Positions 18,288 to 27,020 of a DNA stretch of 33,625 nucleotides are shown one piece after another (the stretch's first letter is position 1; each line of letters begins with the position of its first letter). The stretch comes from CAYLHF01 sp964383365 (GTDB lineage: Bacteria; Bacteroidota; Rhodothermia; Rhodothermales; UBA10348): contig CAYLHF010000033.1 in assembly GCA_964383365.1 (NCBI GenBank), positions 1-33,625 on the forward strand, read 5' to 3'. Made by a program: the position numbers and the translations under genes. The notes beneath the pieces are model-generated. The model was not told where the DNA came from and made no database searches. It was given only the letters and a program-made list of their open reading frames with translations.

Positions 18288-18747
18288 TCAGAGTGTCTTA
18301 GCTACGACGTGAAACAGATGCCAGTGTTTCGGTTTGCGAGGCATCGAAGCAAATGCTTCACAGTGAAAAAATTCGGCCTCGCCCGCGAGCATGGCCCCGA
18401 GATAGCCCATCGGGAGATACGCCAGGAGTAGGTCGGCGGCAATGAACCACGCAGGTCCTCCGAGGATAGTCGCCGCAGCGATGCCGCCGATCAGATAAAA
18501 TACGCCTGTCGCGAGTGCAAACTTTAATGAATGGCTCGCCGAGTATCTGGCAGCAACGAAGGCTCCTGAGAGCGTTCCGAGCGCGTGGCCAGAAACGGGA
18601 ACAGAAAATTCGCGGGATTGAATAACAGCATACTCTCGCGCAGACCTTCCATGGTCGATACATCTGCCCCATCCGGAATTGGAATCACATAGGGCCCGAG
18701 GTTTACGAGTCCTGCATTGACCAGGCTTCCGGCGACGCCGCCGCTGA
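18288..18747 (-). pseudogene. Frameshifted small membrane protein
   Basis: Two overlapping minus-strand frames together encode one protein-like sequence. The first part reads SLVNAGLVNLGPYVIPIPDG and continues to NFLFPFLA. The second continues GTLSGAFVAARYSASH and includes FYLIGGIAAATILGGPAWFIAADLL, ending VVAKTL at 18288. They join at about 18586-18588 if one C is restored (CTGGCC-ACGCG), which would give FLAHALGTLSG. The layout resembles short four-helix membrane proteins common in Bacteroidota and annotated only as hypothetical. No good start codon was found near 18747, where the frame opens inside the end of the upstream gene. A second lesion or an assembly error is possible. Confidence 0.65.
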
Positions 18748-19272
18748 CGCTGCTTGCTGAAACAGTCTACCGGAAATCACCCACAAGGCAACAAATATCA
18801 GGGTTATCGGGCCCGTAAATCCCCAACCGGCTACGAGTGCGACTAGAAATACCAACACCTGCGCCGCCGCAGTTGCAAACATGGCCTTCGCCATTCCCTC
18901 CGGCTCGAACCGCACGATGAAGACGCCGATCAGACCGACGGACAAGACCCCGAAGTACATCAGGTTGGCATCGTTACTCTCGTTACCGATGATCCCTACG
19001 GCACCGTTGATCCAAACGAGGAGGAATGCTGCCAGAATGGCCAGACCTACGGCCAGCTTGTATGCAGAATCACCGGTCTTTTGTGCGGCCAGATCGAAGG
19101 TAAAACCGGCCCCGAATAGTAAGGCCCCGAAGATCACGAAATCTGCCAGATCCCAGTTGACTTCATCCGTAAATTGCATCGCGATCAGCGGAATCAGCAA
19201 TATGCTGACGGAAATAACCAGGGCTCGTATCCTCCAGTGGCTCCTGCTGCGTTTGACCCTGTTCTTTTTCAT
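18703..19272 (-). CDS. Conserved six-helix membrane protein
   Basis: A 189-residue integral membrane protein with about six hydrophobic segments; the first follows a basic KKNRVKRSRSHWRIR start. Characteristic stretches are LIPLIAMQFTDEVNWDLADF, FGAGFTFDLAAQKTG and SNDANLMYFGVLSVGLIG. I recognise it as a conserved hypothetical family of Bacteroidota-like bacteria without a known function. The ATG at 19272 has GGAG upstream at suitable spacing; the frame is open 22 codons further. The last residues (ASAAASPEAWSMQDS) overlap the next, broken gene. It is divergent from the winged-helix regulator. Confidence 0.8.
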   Translation of the reverse strand: MKKNRVKRSRSHWRIRALVISVSILLIPLIAMQFTDEVNWDLADFVIFGALLFGAGFTFDLAAQKTGDSAYKLAVGLAILAAFLLVWINGAVGIIGNESNDANLMYFGVLSVGLIGVFIVRFEPEGMAKAMFATAAAQVLVFLVALVAGWGFTGPITLIFVALWVISGRLFQQAASAAASPEAWSMQDS

Positions 19273-19433
19273 TGTCTGGTCTCCATGTCCTAATGAGCCG
19301 TCAAACATATCGACCATAACGGCTAATGTCATGAGCAACTTGTGAGGCTATCCTGAGCAACAATAATCTGTTAATCGTACTATGCGACTCGGACGCCTGA
19401 GCGGCATGGGCTCGTCAACAGACTTCAGTGAAC

Positions 19434-20612
19434 ATGACTAACGAATTCGAGTGCTATCGCTTTGGAGAGTTTCTGCTCGACACTGCGGACCGACAGCTCT
19501 GGAGAGGCGTCGAACGGATTCATCTAAATTCTCGATACCTGGACACGCTCGTGCTCCTCGTGCAAGAGAGAGGTCAACTCGTCCTGAAGGAACGGTTTTT
19601 TGGAGAAGTGTGGGGAGATGTCGTTGTGGGTGATAGCGCCTTGACGCAGTGTATCAAAGAGATTCGCAAACAGCTTGGCGACGATGCCTCGAAGCCTCGT
19701 TATATCCAGACGGCACCGCGGTATGGCTACCGATTTATCGCCCCTGTACAGACAGTTTCTTCGTTTGAAAGCGAGACCGTTACGCCCGAACACCGCCGGA
19801 CAACTATTCAGAGTGGTCCGGATTCAGGTGTCTCTCCCGCGATCAAAATGAAATCTCGGTATCTTCTCCGGGCGGTGCGCTTCGGGATCGCAGGTACCCT
19901 CGGTGGTGGGGTGGCAGGAATATTCGGAGGTCTGTTGTACGGATCGGCCCTCGGCTACGCTCCCGCAGATCCCGATCTGGGCTCTGCGTCCATTTTTCTG
20001 GTGGTCCTCACCATCAATGTCGTTGTAGGACTTGTAGGCGGATTCGGGGTAAGCTTTGGAATGGCCGGAGCGAGCGTGCTCGGTCGTAGACATCCAACGT
20101 GGAGCATAACCGGTGCCGCTCTGGGAGGGCTACTGATTGGCGGAATGATCAGGCTGCTCGGCCTGGATGCGTTCACGTTGTTCTTTGGACCGGCCCCGCC
20201 CGGAATCACGGGAGGACTGGAGGGAGCAGCTTTAGGAACGGCGTTGGCATTGGGGGTTCGTCTAAACCATGGCATGAGATTCGGCTCCAGCCAGAACACT
20301 ACTCCTCCGTGGCGGCCCGTTGTCGGGGGCTCGATAGCCTGCGCACTGACCGGCGCGCTCATTCCGGTCGCTGGAGGTCGCTTGTTGGGCGGAAGTCTGG
20401 ACCTGATTGCCCGGTCATTCGAAGGATCCAGACTCCATTTTGAACCTCTGGGTCAATTTGTTGGCGAGATACATTTTGGCATCACGTCGCAGGTAATCTT
20501 CGGAGGGATAGAAGGCCTTTTTTTCGGGGCCTGTGTTGTTGGGGCGATCGTATTTTCGCAATCCTTCGGAACATCTGGGCCGGCTGTGGGAAAAGTAGGT
20601 CATGACCGGTAG
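19434..20612 (+). CDS. OmpR-type winged-helix regulator fused to a Gly-rich membrane domain
   Basis: About 392 residues. The first ~105 form an OmpR/PhoB-type DNA-binding winged helix (YRFGEFLLDTADRQLWRG at the start; VVGDSALTQCIKEIRKQLGD recognition helix; YIQTAPRYGYRFIAPV wing). After a polar linker comes a membrane region from about residue 140 with many GxxxG patterns, such as GTLGGGVAGIFGGLLYGSALG. This is a one-component, ToxR/CadC-like layout with DNA binding in the cytoplasm and sensing in the membrane, but the C-terminal part is entirely membrane-like rather than a periplasmic sensor. A GTG two codons upstream (19428) is an alternative start. It is divergent from the 18703-19272 membrane gene, a likely target. 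Confidence 0.85.
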   Translation: MTNEFECYRFGEFLLDTADRQLWRGVERIHLNSRYLDTLVLLVQERGQLVLKERFFGEVWGDVVVGDSALTQCIKEIRKQLGDDASKPRYIQTAPRYGYRFIAPVQTVSSFESETVTPEHRRTTIQSGPDSGVSPAIKMKSRYLLRAVRFGIAGTLGGGVAGIFGGLLYGSALGYAPADPDLGSASIFLVVLTINVVVGLVGGFGVSFGMAGASVLGRRHPTWSITGAALGGLLIGGMIRLLGLDAFTLFFGPAPPGITGGLEGAALGTALALGVRLNHGMRFGSSQNTTPPWRPVVGGSIACALTGALIPVAGGRLLGGSLDLIARSFEGSRLHFEPLGQFVGEIHFGITSQVIFGGIEGLFFGACVVGAIVFSQSFGTSGPAVGKVGHDR

Positions 20613-20641
20613 AACGCGGTCAGCTCGTTCTTGATATATTC

Positions 20642-20655
20642 CGGGGTACTCCCCG
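20642..20655 (+). terminator. Short GC hairpin after the regulator gene
   Basis: CGGGG-TACT-CCCCG, a 5-bp stem 29 bases past the regulator stop. There is no U tract, so this is a weak call. Confidence 0.3.
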
Positions 20656-20695
20656 CCTACCGGATCTGACCTTTCACGAGCGTTATCAAATACCC

Positions 20696-21394
20696 ATGAA
20701 TGAGACAGGAATCCTCAACTACTTGAAGGCGAATCAAGACCCGAGAGGTATTGCCAATTGGAAAAAACTGGCCGATAAGTCGGGCGGGCTGACGAGTTTT
20801 GGTATCGGACTGACGAGGCTGCGCAAATTCGCAAAGACGGTAGGGAGAGATCCGGATTTAGCTCAACAACTCTGGAAATCGACCATCTATGAGATGAAGA
20901 TCATCTCATTGCTTATCGATGATCCGAAAACCCTGACTATAGAACAGGTTGAGCAACAGGTTGAACAATTAGATGGAGGCTATTTGGCGCACGTTTTTTC
21001 GTCCTGTGATGCCACTCTCGCCAAGGCACCGTTTGTGATTGAACTTGCCGATAAGTGGATCAGTAGCGACGACCCAATGCGTCTACGGTGTGGCTACGGC
21101 CTGCTCTATGAGATTTCCAAGAGCAAAAAGAAGAGCGCGCCTGAGGAAGCGTATTTTCTTGACCATATCTCCCGGATAATGGATACATACCCGGGGAAGC
21201 CCATTCCAGTGCTCATGTCAATGGCCGGCGCGTTGATGGGAATCGGCATGCGAAGTAGACGACTAAATAGTGCCGCCCTCAAGGTTGCAAATAAGATCGG
21301 TCCAATCGACTTCGACCCCGATGGCCGCCGCAATCCCATGAACGTCGCCAAACACCTGACCGGTGACTATGCAAGAAAGAAGTTTGGACTCTGA
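20696..21394 (+). CDS. DNA alkylation repair (AlkD-like) HEAT-repeat protein
   Basis: A 232-residue all-helical protein of the AlkD-like family. The N-terminal pattern FGIGLTRLRKFAK, the STIYEMKIISLLI helix, and MRLRCGYGLLYEISK match the family. AlkD itself excises N3- and N7-alkylated bases. The region equivalent to the AlkD active site reads AHVFSSCDATLAK (D105), without the tryptophan normally found there, so this may be one of the related subfamilies of unclear activity (AlkF/AlkG-like) rather than a proven glycosylase. The C-terminus NVAKHLTGDYARKKFGL is basic. It stands alone on the plus strand between minus-strand genes. Confidence 0.82.
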   Translation: MNETGILNYLKANQDPRGIANWKKLADKSGGLTSFGIGLTRLRKFAKTVGRDPDLAQQLWKSTIYEMKIISLLIDDPKTLTIEQVEQQVEQLDGGYLAHVFSSCDATLAKAPFVIELADKWISSDDPMRLRCGYGLLYEISKSKKKSAPEEAYFLDHISRIMDTYPGKPIPVLMSMAGALMGIGMRSRRLNSAALKVANKIGPIDFDPDGRRNPMNVAKHLTGDYARKKFGL

Positions 21395-21442
21395 TTGTGG
21401 ATAACCCGATCGAGTTCGCAATCTTCGCTGGTTCTCTGACCG

Positions 21443-21622
21443 ACTGTTCCCGAATCGTTTCCGGTACTCGAAAGCTGCCGTCAATCCGCTGATTCCAGCT
21501 CCGACGACGATAAGATCGTACGCTTCATCCAGAATGGTGGGATTCACGATCAACTCCGCGTATCGTCCCAGGGAATGGGCTGTTTCGAACGATCCTGGAT
21601 GCGAGCCCGCGTCACGAGCCAT
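21443..21622 (-). pseudogene. N-terminal remnant of a spermidine dehydrogenase-like flavoprotein
   Basis: About 60 residues remain: AGSHPGSFETAH followed by YDLIVVGAGISGLTAAFEYRKRFG, which is the start of the FAD Rossmann domain of the spermidine-dehydrogenase-like family (typically over 600 residues, with a RGSHPGSFE segment just before the GxGxxG motif). After RKRFG the similarity stops and no frame continues it; the AlkD-like gene, in the opposite orientation, ends only 48 bases further. The ATG at 21622 is four bases after the stop of the 106-residue membrane protein, a layout suggesting a former operon. The recognition rests on the motif pair. Confidence 0.65.
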
Positions 21623-21626
21623 GGTT

Positions 21627-21947
21627 TCACATGAGGGTGAATACCAGCCAGAGTCCTATCAAAGCAGCGCAACAGAGCAGCAGAAGACTGACGTATTTCT
21701 TTGAGCCACCTTGATCTAGTCCCTTAATGAACCATACAACCGCGGCGCCACTGAATACCAACTGAACAATCGTGACAAGTCTTGCATTGCGCAAGAATAC
21801 CGGTAAAGGGGCGAGGAATTGGTCGACCATTACCTCGTGGGTTCCCGGATTGGTCTGACCGATATAAATCCACCACGTAATTCCCAAAACGGGAAAAGCC
21901 ATGTATATCAAGCCTAATCGGATATGTCGCCAACTAGATGTCTTCAC
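21627..21947 (-). CDS. Small three-helix membrane protein
   Basis: A 106-residue protein with a basic start, an N-terminal hydrophobic segment (about 10-28), a periplasmic-type loop, and two more membrane segments (about 56-73 and 85-104). It starts with GTG at 21947. Its stop is followed within five bases by the ATG of the flavoprotein remnant, so it may once have been its partner. Family not recognised. Confidence 0.6.
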   Translation of the reverse strand: MKTSSWRHIRLGLIYMAFPVLGITWWIYIGQTNPGTHEVMVDQFLAPLPVFLRNARLVTIVQLVFSGAAVVWFIKGLDQGGSKKYVSLLLLCCAALIGLWLVFTLM

Positions 21948-22056
21948 TCAACGAGAAATAATGGTTCGTATTCCAGTTGGTCGATTGGCGGAGCGAAGTT
22001 CATTCGCGTTCTAAAATGAAAGTCTTTTAACGGAACCAGAATCCCATCGAAAATTA

Positions 22057-22104
22057 CGTTCGAATAATGATTTCTAGGAATCGAAAGATGCATTCAGTCG
22101 AACG
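22057..22104. repeat. Inverted repeat upstream of the 22148-22534 gene's stop
   Basis: CGTTCGA (22057-22063) and TCGAACG (22098-22104) are perfect complements with a 34-base spacer in the stretch between two minus-strand genes. It could be a weak transcript-end structure. The remaining part of 21948-22147 shows nothing else. Confidence 0.3.
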
Positions 22105-22147
22105 AGCCGGAAAAAGACACTCCCTATTTCCACAGGAAATAAGAATA

Positions 22148-22534
22148 TCATTGATCAGATGGTGGTTCCCACAATTCGACCTTGTTGCCTTCAGGGTCCA
22201 TGACCCAGGCAAACCTTCCGTATTCTGAATCCTCAATTTTATCGAGGACATCGCAGCCCTCGTCTCTGAGCACCGTAACTAACTCATATACGTCATCAAC
22301 GCGATAGTTGACCATAAATGAAGATCGGCTGGGCTCAAACGGGTCGCCGTCTTCTGCGCTGACAGACCAAATCGTCGTTCCGCACATGGGCTTGCCATCG
22401 GAGTCGGCCCAGGAAAAAGCAGCACCACCCCATTCCTGTACATCAATACCGAGGTGCATTTTGTACCACGCCTGCAACGCTGGGGCGTCCTTGGCTTTGA
22501 AAAAAATGCCTCCAATTCCAGTCACTCGTTTCAT
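22148..22534 (-). CDS. VOC-family (glyoxalase-fold) protein
   Basis: A 128-residue VOC protein starting MKRVTGIGGIFFKAKDAPAL and including AWYKMHLGIDVQEWGG, with the C-terminal RFAWVMDPEGNKVELWEPP signature. The ATG at 22534 has AGAGG just upstream; an open extension to 22666 has no protein character. It belongs to the widespread group annotated as glyoxalase/bleomycin-resistance-like proteins; the substrate is unknown. Confidence 0.9.
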   Translation of the reverse strand: MKRVTGIGGIFFKAKDAPALQAWYKMHLGIDVQEWGGAAFSWADSDGKPMCGTTIWSVSAEDGDPFEPSRSSFMVNYRVDDVYELVTVLRDEGCDVLDKIEDSEYGRFAWVMDPEGNKVELWEPPSDQ

Positions 22535-22995
22535 CTGAACCTCTAATATAGTATTGATTGCAAGGAGTGTTCGGCGGGCTAACGACCGGAGATCGGTGAC
22601 GAGTCGTTCTTTTTTCTTCCGGAAGATAATGGATTCAGACCCACATTGTATCCATCCTGAATTCAACTGGGTATTCTGCCGTCCGTTGAACTGGAGTGTA
22701 GCAACGGCCCCAAACTTCCAACTCGTGGAATTGAATCGCGCCAGATGAAGTAGTGCAAGTGATGATTGGCGGCCAGCGTGTCCTGGAAAATACGGGAATC
22801 TTGGCCATGTGCTGTCCCAACCTGGAGTTCAGAAATGAAGAGTATCGATATGGCTTTCATGCCAACAGATGGGAAGTATACCAGCAGGCGGAGATGCGTT
22901 GATCGATCACCAACCCTTCAGATCATAACACCCTCCGACCGCTACGTCAGGCCAATGCGGGTCTGCGCCGGGGCTTCATATGTGGCTTCGAATCA
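22535..22995. other. 461-base intergenic stretch
   Basis: No supported gene. Short minus-strand frames at 22635-22860 include one with a signal-like start (MKAISILFISEL), but nothing recognisable follows. GATCATAACACCC at about 22922 and GGAGATGCGTTGATCG near 22893 vaguely recall the ends of the repeated element seen later in the window. This may be decayed accessory DNA. Confidence 0.4.
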
Positions 22996-23778
22996 TCATC
23001 CGCGTACCAAGGTGAAAAAAGCTCCAACCGGATCCCTGACTACTACTCGTGTGAATCGTCCATCACCGTCTCTAGCCTCTGTAATGACCTCTCCCCCTTC
23101 CTGGCGTCCGCGACGGACACTCTCAGCTATATCACCAACGGGCAGATGAACCATCCAAACATGCGGTAGACCGATGTTCTTGCCACGCGCGTGGCGAATA
23201 CGGGCAGATGGGCGGCCGTTCGACCGTACCATATTGAAATCAACATTAGTCCGGCAACCGCTCTCCGCCTCCACCATCTGCGCCGACCAGCCAATGACTT
23301 CTCTATAGAATTCACATGTGGCCGTTGCGTCGATGACCGTCAAGTCAAGCGAGGATATTCTACCCTCGCGAGTATTAGGACCGTCCAGAGGATAATTATC
23401 CTTTTCCGAAACGACCGGTATGATCCCGAACGCGGCCCCGTTAGTATCGCTCAGCACCGCCCATTGGCTCTCTCCGTCGTCGCCCCTGGCATGCATGAGT
23501 TCGCTTCCACCGAGTTCCAGAGCTCGTTTTGCACTGACCCCAACGTCCGCGACCTGAATATGGGGCATCCACTGGATCGGAAGATGAACGTGGTCCTGGT
23601 TGCGCTCACCCAGTCCGATGATCGGTGTGCCCGACATATTCAGTAGATCCTCGCGCCACAGGGGGGTAGCTCCTGTAGTGAGCACCTGCGAATAGAAGCG
23701 TAATTCACGAGTGTATTCCGGAACGGCTATGTCTGCGCTGAGGATTTCACCAACGCGCGAAACGGACAGGTGGCTCAT
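22996..23778 (-). CDS. Two-domain VOC-family protein
   Basis: A 260-residue protein with two tandem glyoxalase-fold domains (about 8-122 and 140-258). Domain 1 contains ELRFYSQVLTTG and ends AFGIIPV; domain 2 contains SLDLTVIDATATCEFYREVIGW and ends VVRDPVGAFFTLVRG. This is the layout of two-domain VOC proteins such as those related to lactoylglutathione lyase or antibiotic-resistance proteins. The substrate is unknown. It lies 89 bases upstream (in transcript order, after) of the SRPBCC gene on the same strand. Confidence 0.88.
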   Translation of the reverse strand: MSHLSVSRVGEILSADIAVPEYTRELRFYSQVLTTGATPLWREDLLNMSGTPIIGLGERNQDHVHLPIQWMPHIQVADVGVSAKRALELGGSELMHARGDDGESQWAVLSDTNGAAFGIIPVVSEKDNYPLDGPNTREGRISSLDLTVIDATATCEFYREVIGWSAQMVEAESGCRTNVDFNMVRSNGRPSARIRHARGKNIGLPHVWMVHLPVGDIAESVRRGRQEGGEVITEARDGDGRFTRVVVRDPVGAFFTLVRG

Positions 23779-23867
23779 CGTTCTCTTTCCAGTAGATTCA
23801 ATAGGTGAACCCGAATAACTTGTTTTTACCGGTCAATTCTGTTCATTTTGGCCGAAACACATGCTTG

Positions 23868-24320
23868 CTATCCGGCACTATTGCCTTCTGTCTCGCAATA
23901 CATTTTAATGGCATCCATGTCAGCTTCTACTCCCTTCACCACCATTCTTCGGATCAGCCGAGTCATGATTCTGGCCAGAATTGTGTGTGGGATGATGTCC
24001 ATCTGCATCTTCATCTCAACATCGCCAGCACGCTGAGAAACGGTAAAAAGGGTATCCCAGATCGTTCCGCCGGCATCTGAAATCATCCGCACACGATCGT
24101 TTTCGACGAACTCGGCAATCTCAAGTTCAACCGTCTCAATTCGACCATTCGTATCACGCGTTTCACGAAAACGAGTGCCTGTGCCCGAGTGTTGATCGGA
24201 GACGAATTCGATTTTTGTGATATGCGGAACAGCATCACAAAAGTAGCGGGCATCCGAAATCGTCCGAAACACGATCTCCAGTGGAGCTGCAATCTGGCGG
24301 GAGACGCGTACTGGTTTCAT
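23868..24320 (-). CDS. SRPBCC (START/Bet v1-like) protein
   Basis: A 150-residue polyketide-cyclase/START-like protein. The start RVSRQIAAPLEIVFRTISD, the middle FVSDQHSGTGTRFRETRD and the C-terminal helix KGVEADMDAIKMYCE are typical of the hydrophobic-cavity fold. Such proteins bind or modify small lipophilic molecules; the specific role is unknown. It is followed on the same strand by the two-domain VOC gene. Confidence 0.85.
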   Translation of the reverse strand: MKPVRVSRQIAAPLEIVFRTISDARYFCDAVPHITKIEFVSDQHSGTGTRFRETRDTNGRIETVELEIAEFVENDRVRMISDAGGTIWDTLFTVSQRAGDVEMKMQMDIIPHTILARIMTRLIRRMVVKGVEADMDAIKMYCETEGNSAG

Positions 24321-24414
24321 AGTCGGGTTACAGTTTAGCTAATCTATATCGTCTTAATTCCTGTGGGATAACGGCAGACTGATGCACGCCCCGCAATTCA
24401 CCCACCTACCAGAA

Positions 24415-24471
24415 CATAACTGTTTCAAACCAGCAAGTCAGGTCGTGCGAGCCAGCAACATGTGTTTTCAT
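24415..24471 (+). repeat. Weak copy D of the CATAAC / ATGCGCTTAT-type intergenic element
   Basis: CATAAC at 24415-24420 and GCAACATGTGTTTTCAT at 24455-24471, in the gap between the methyltransferase and SRPBCC genes. The right end resembles GCAACATGCGCTTAT of copy A. Weak: the middle is not conserved. Confidence 0.3.
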
Positions 24472-24493
24472 ATGGAGATTTTATACTCGGGTA

Positions 24494-25312
24494 TCAACGA
24501 GTGGCAGTCATAACATTGGATACCATTGAACCAAATATATTATGTCCGTTTCCTAAGCGACTCAACCTCTCGGTAAATCTGGACTTGAACTCATCTCTGG
24601 TCGCTGGAGTAAAGGCTTGTATTTCAGCCGAAATGGGCGTTGAGAAAACAAATGAATAAGCATTTTCTATGCCGTTGGAAAACGATAACGGTATATTTAT
24701 TTGATCGTTCTCAACATGTTCAAATCCCACGGAAGTAAAGAAACCCTTCAGTTCATTTGCCGGCATATGGTCAAATGGCACCCGCATTTTTGCAGACAAG
24801 GAATCCTGGCCGATTTCCTCCAACGTCAGGCACAATTCACCGAAGTAGGCACACTTGGCCACCGGAAGCCACGTCGAAATCACCGTTCTGCCTCCAGGCT
24901 TTAGAACTCTATATATTTCTGCAGCAGCCGATTTTTTATCTGGAAAAAACTGAAATCCTTGCTGGCATACTACAGAGTCGAAGGTCGAATCAGGGCATTC
25001 CAGTGAGTCTGCTGAACAACAAACGAAGGCAAAGTTACCAGTGACACTTTCACAGTTTCTCTCTGCGATGCGAAGCATCTCGGCACTGAAGTCTGTAGAA
25101 ACGACTTGCCCCGTTACTCCAGTCAGCGGTCCCAGTTTTTTGGTAACAACGCCAGTTCCACAAGCAAGATCAAGTACTGCTTTGCCATGCCATGGTCCAT
25201 GATCAGATACCAGTTTGTCTGCCCATGGCACGAACAGAACGGGTACCAGAGCAGCATCATATGCCTCAGCAACATTGACATCGCCAAAATCAAAGTCCGG
25301 GATAGAGCACAT
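24494..25312 (-). CDS. Class I SAM-dependent methyltransferase
   Basis: A 272-residue ubiE/Methyltransf_11-type enzyme. Motif I is AVLDLACGTGVVT (about 45-57), followed by VVSTDFSAEML (motif II region), DSTFDSVVCQQGFQFFPDK and LKPGGRTVISTW. The QGFQFFPD post-motif is common in a group of small-molecule methyltransferases. The substrate is unknown. It lies 36 bases after the stop of the glycosidase gene, on the same strand. Confidence 0.9.
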   Translation of the reverse strand: MCSIPDFDFGDVNVAEAYDAALVPVLFVPWADKLVSDHGPWHGKAVLDLACGTGVVTKKLGPLTGVTGQVVSTDFSAEMLRIAERNCESVTGNFAFVCCSADSLECPDSTFDSVVCQQGFQFFPDKKSAAAEIYRVLKPGGRTVISTWLPVAKCAYFGELCLTLEEIGQDSLSAKMRVPFDHMPANELKGFFTSVGFEHVENDQINIPLSFSNGIENAYSFVFSTPISAEIQAFTPATRDEFKSRFTERLSRLGNGHNIFGSMVSNVMTATR

Positions 25313-25348
25313 GTGATATGTGGGTACGCTGTCGGGTCACAGAAGGGC

Positions 25349-26917
25349 TCACCGATATACCAGAACCGGTCGTGACGAAACAGAGTGAATTGTTACGATC
25401 CGGGCAAAGTAGATGCCAGACGCAATGTTTGATACATTCCACCTCAACACGTGTCTGCCTTGATTCAAAAGACCGTCGTGCAGGGTTTCCACTGGTCTTC
25501 CTAACTGATCGAAGATCTCGACCGAAACACGAGAAGTAGTGGATATGTTGAGATCGAGCTCGGCTGCTGCGTTTACAGGATTCGGATAAAAGTGCCCAAT
25601 TATTATTTCAGTAGGAATAGCGTCATCTTCAAGTGCTGTGCCCACTAGCACATACAGGGAGTCCATGGTAGTGGTGGCAGCCAGGATTTTCCCACCCACG
25701 ATATTATTAACGATCTGGTCAAGCGACGCATTGACTTGCTGATCAGCCGGGTGGTTCTTTCTGATACTGTACACCTTAATCGGGAGACCCAATTCCTCTT
25801 TTCCATATGGAAATTCAGCATCGACGAAGTGTCTTCTTTTGTCCTGAACGATTTCGAGATATTGTGTACCATATTCAAAGGTGGGTTCTATGTTCGTTCC
25901 CTCTCCATAATCGTTCCATGTCACTAGCTGAACTACATCCGAGCTTAGCGAAAACGAAGCATCGAGCGTAGTTTCGAAAGTCGCTCCATCTTTCGAGTCT
26001 AAAAAGCCGTAGCTGAATCCAAGTCCTGCCTGAGCGTAGATATCTTTGAATCCTGGAAAAGCACTTGGTACCGAGGTATTCCAGAATCCTGCCTGATAGG
26101 CAAAATTGTGCAGGTACCCCTGAAGGGCTCCTTCGGAAAGAACACCATTAGAAGAGGACGACATTGGAGGCCATGAGAAGGCTCCCGCAGCCGTCGAGAC
26201 TGAAGGGTTGTTCAGCGTCAAAAACGTGGGCGGTAAAGTGAGACTCGAGAACAACTGATCCCACTGTGCGCCGCTGAAGAAATACTGAGGTCCAAAATTA
26301 AACAGTGCAGGCTTGTCCAAAATTTTGAGATAGGCATCCTCGGAAAACCAGGTATCGTGGGCAAATTGTATTGCGTTTTGAGCTTCAGGAATCGCTTGTG
26401 AAGCATTGATAACGCCGTTGTTGATCTTGTTTCGAATGGTCTGATCTTCATACATAATCGCAAACGTCAAGCCTGCACGCTCGATTGCGCCAAACAGGAC
26501 CTGCGTAGCTTCGTTAATCGACCCATAGTCCCAGGTATTGCTGTTCCCATACCAGTCAACGATCACACCGTCGATTCCACTCAGTTTCATTAACAAGGTT
26601 TGATATTCAAGGATATCAGGATCAAGCGAGTCATACGGTCCGGTTAGGGGATGGAAATGAGATGCAAGTTGCGGCAAACCATTTCCTTCTATGAGAGTCG
26701 GGTCGAACGTATTCATTGTCCAATGCCATCCCCATACCCCAGAAAACTCTGGGGTTTGATACCAAGGCATGTAGTGTGTCATGATCTTGAGATCAGGATT
26801 GCTGGACACCATTTTCTGAGCGACTTGTTGTGCAGGTGCCTGCATCGTCAAAGCAAAACTGACAAACAGCCCCAGAAAATATAAGCTGATGTAGTTCATC
26901 CAGAAGCGGGATTTCAT
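25349..26917 (-). CDS. T9SS-exported GH71/GH99-like glycoside hydrolase
   Basis: A 522-residue secreted protein. The signal peptide is about 1-30 (ending MQAPAQQ). The catalytic domain resembles the GH71/99-like group of endo-acting glycosidases: MTHYMPWYQTPEFSGVWGWHW at about 46, HFHPLTGPYDSLDPDILEYQ, GIDGVIVDWYG near 114-124 and the candidate acidic motif YEDQT at 156-160. A C-terminal T9SS type A sorting domain starts near IIIGHFYPNPVNAAAEL. The ATG at 26917 was preferred to an in-frame TTG at 26956 because it opens into the signal peptide. Family placement is from motif recall. Confidence 0.85.
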   Translation of the reverse strand: MKSRFWMNYISLYFLGLFVSFALTMQAPAQQVAQKMVSSNPDLKIMTHYMPWYQTPEFSGVWGWHWTMNTFDPTLIEGNGLPQLASHFHPLTGPYDSLDPDILEYQTLLMKLSGIDGVIVDWYGNSNTWDYGSINEATQVLFGAIERAGLTFAIMYEDQTIRNKINNGVINASQAIPEAQNAIQFAHDTWFSEDAYLKILDKPALFNFGPQYFFSGAQWDQLFSSLTLPPTFLTLNNPSVSTAAGAFSWPPMSSSSNGVLSEGALQGYLHNFAYQAGFWNTSVPSAFPGFKDIYAQAGLGFSYGFLDSKDGATFETTLDASFSLSSDVVQLVTWNDYGEGTNIEPTFEYGTQYLEIVQDKRRHFVDAEFPYGKEELGLPIKVYSIRKNHPADQQVNASLDQIVNNIVGGKILAATTTMDSLYVLVGTALEDDAIPTEIIIGHFYPNPVNAAAELDLNISTTSRVSVEIFDQLGRPVETLHDGLLNQGRHVLRWNVSNIASGIYFARIVTIHSVSSRPVLVYR

Positions 26918-27020
26918 TAAATGCGAAGACAGAGTAAGCCTTAGAACACGAAACAATAATGTTCCAAGATTCAGGAGCTACGCCCTATTGACATCGGCTT
27001 TCTTAAAGGTGCTTTATCGC

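Noticed and set aside
18358..18672. Minus-strand frame rich in Arg and Cys
   Set aside because: It is an out-of-frame shadow of the frameshifted membrane protein.
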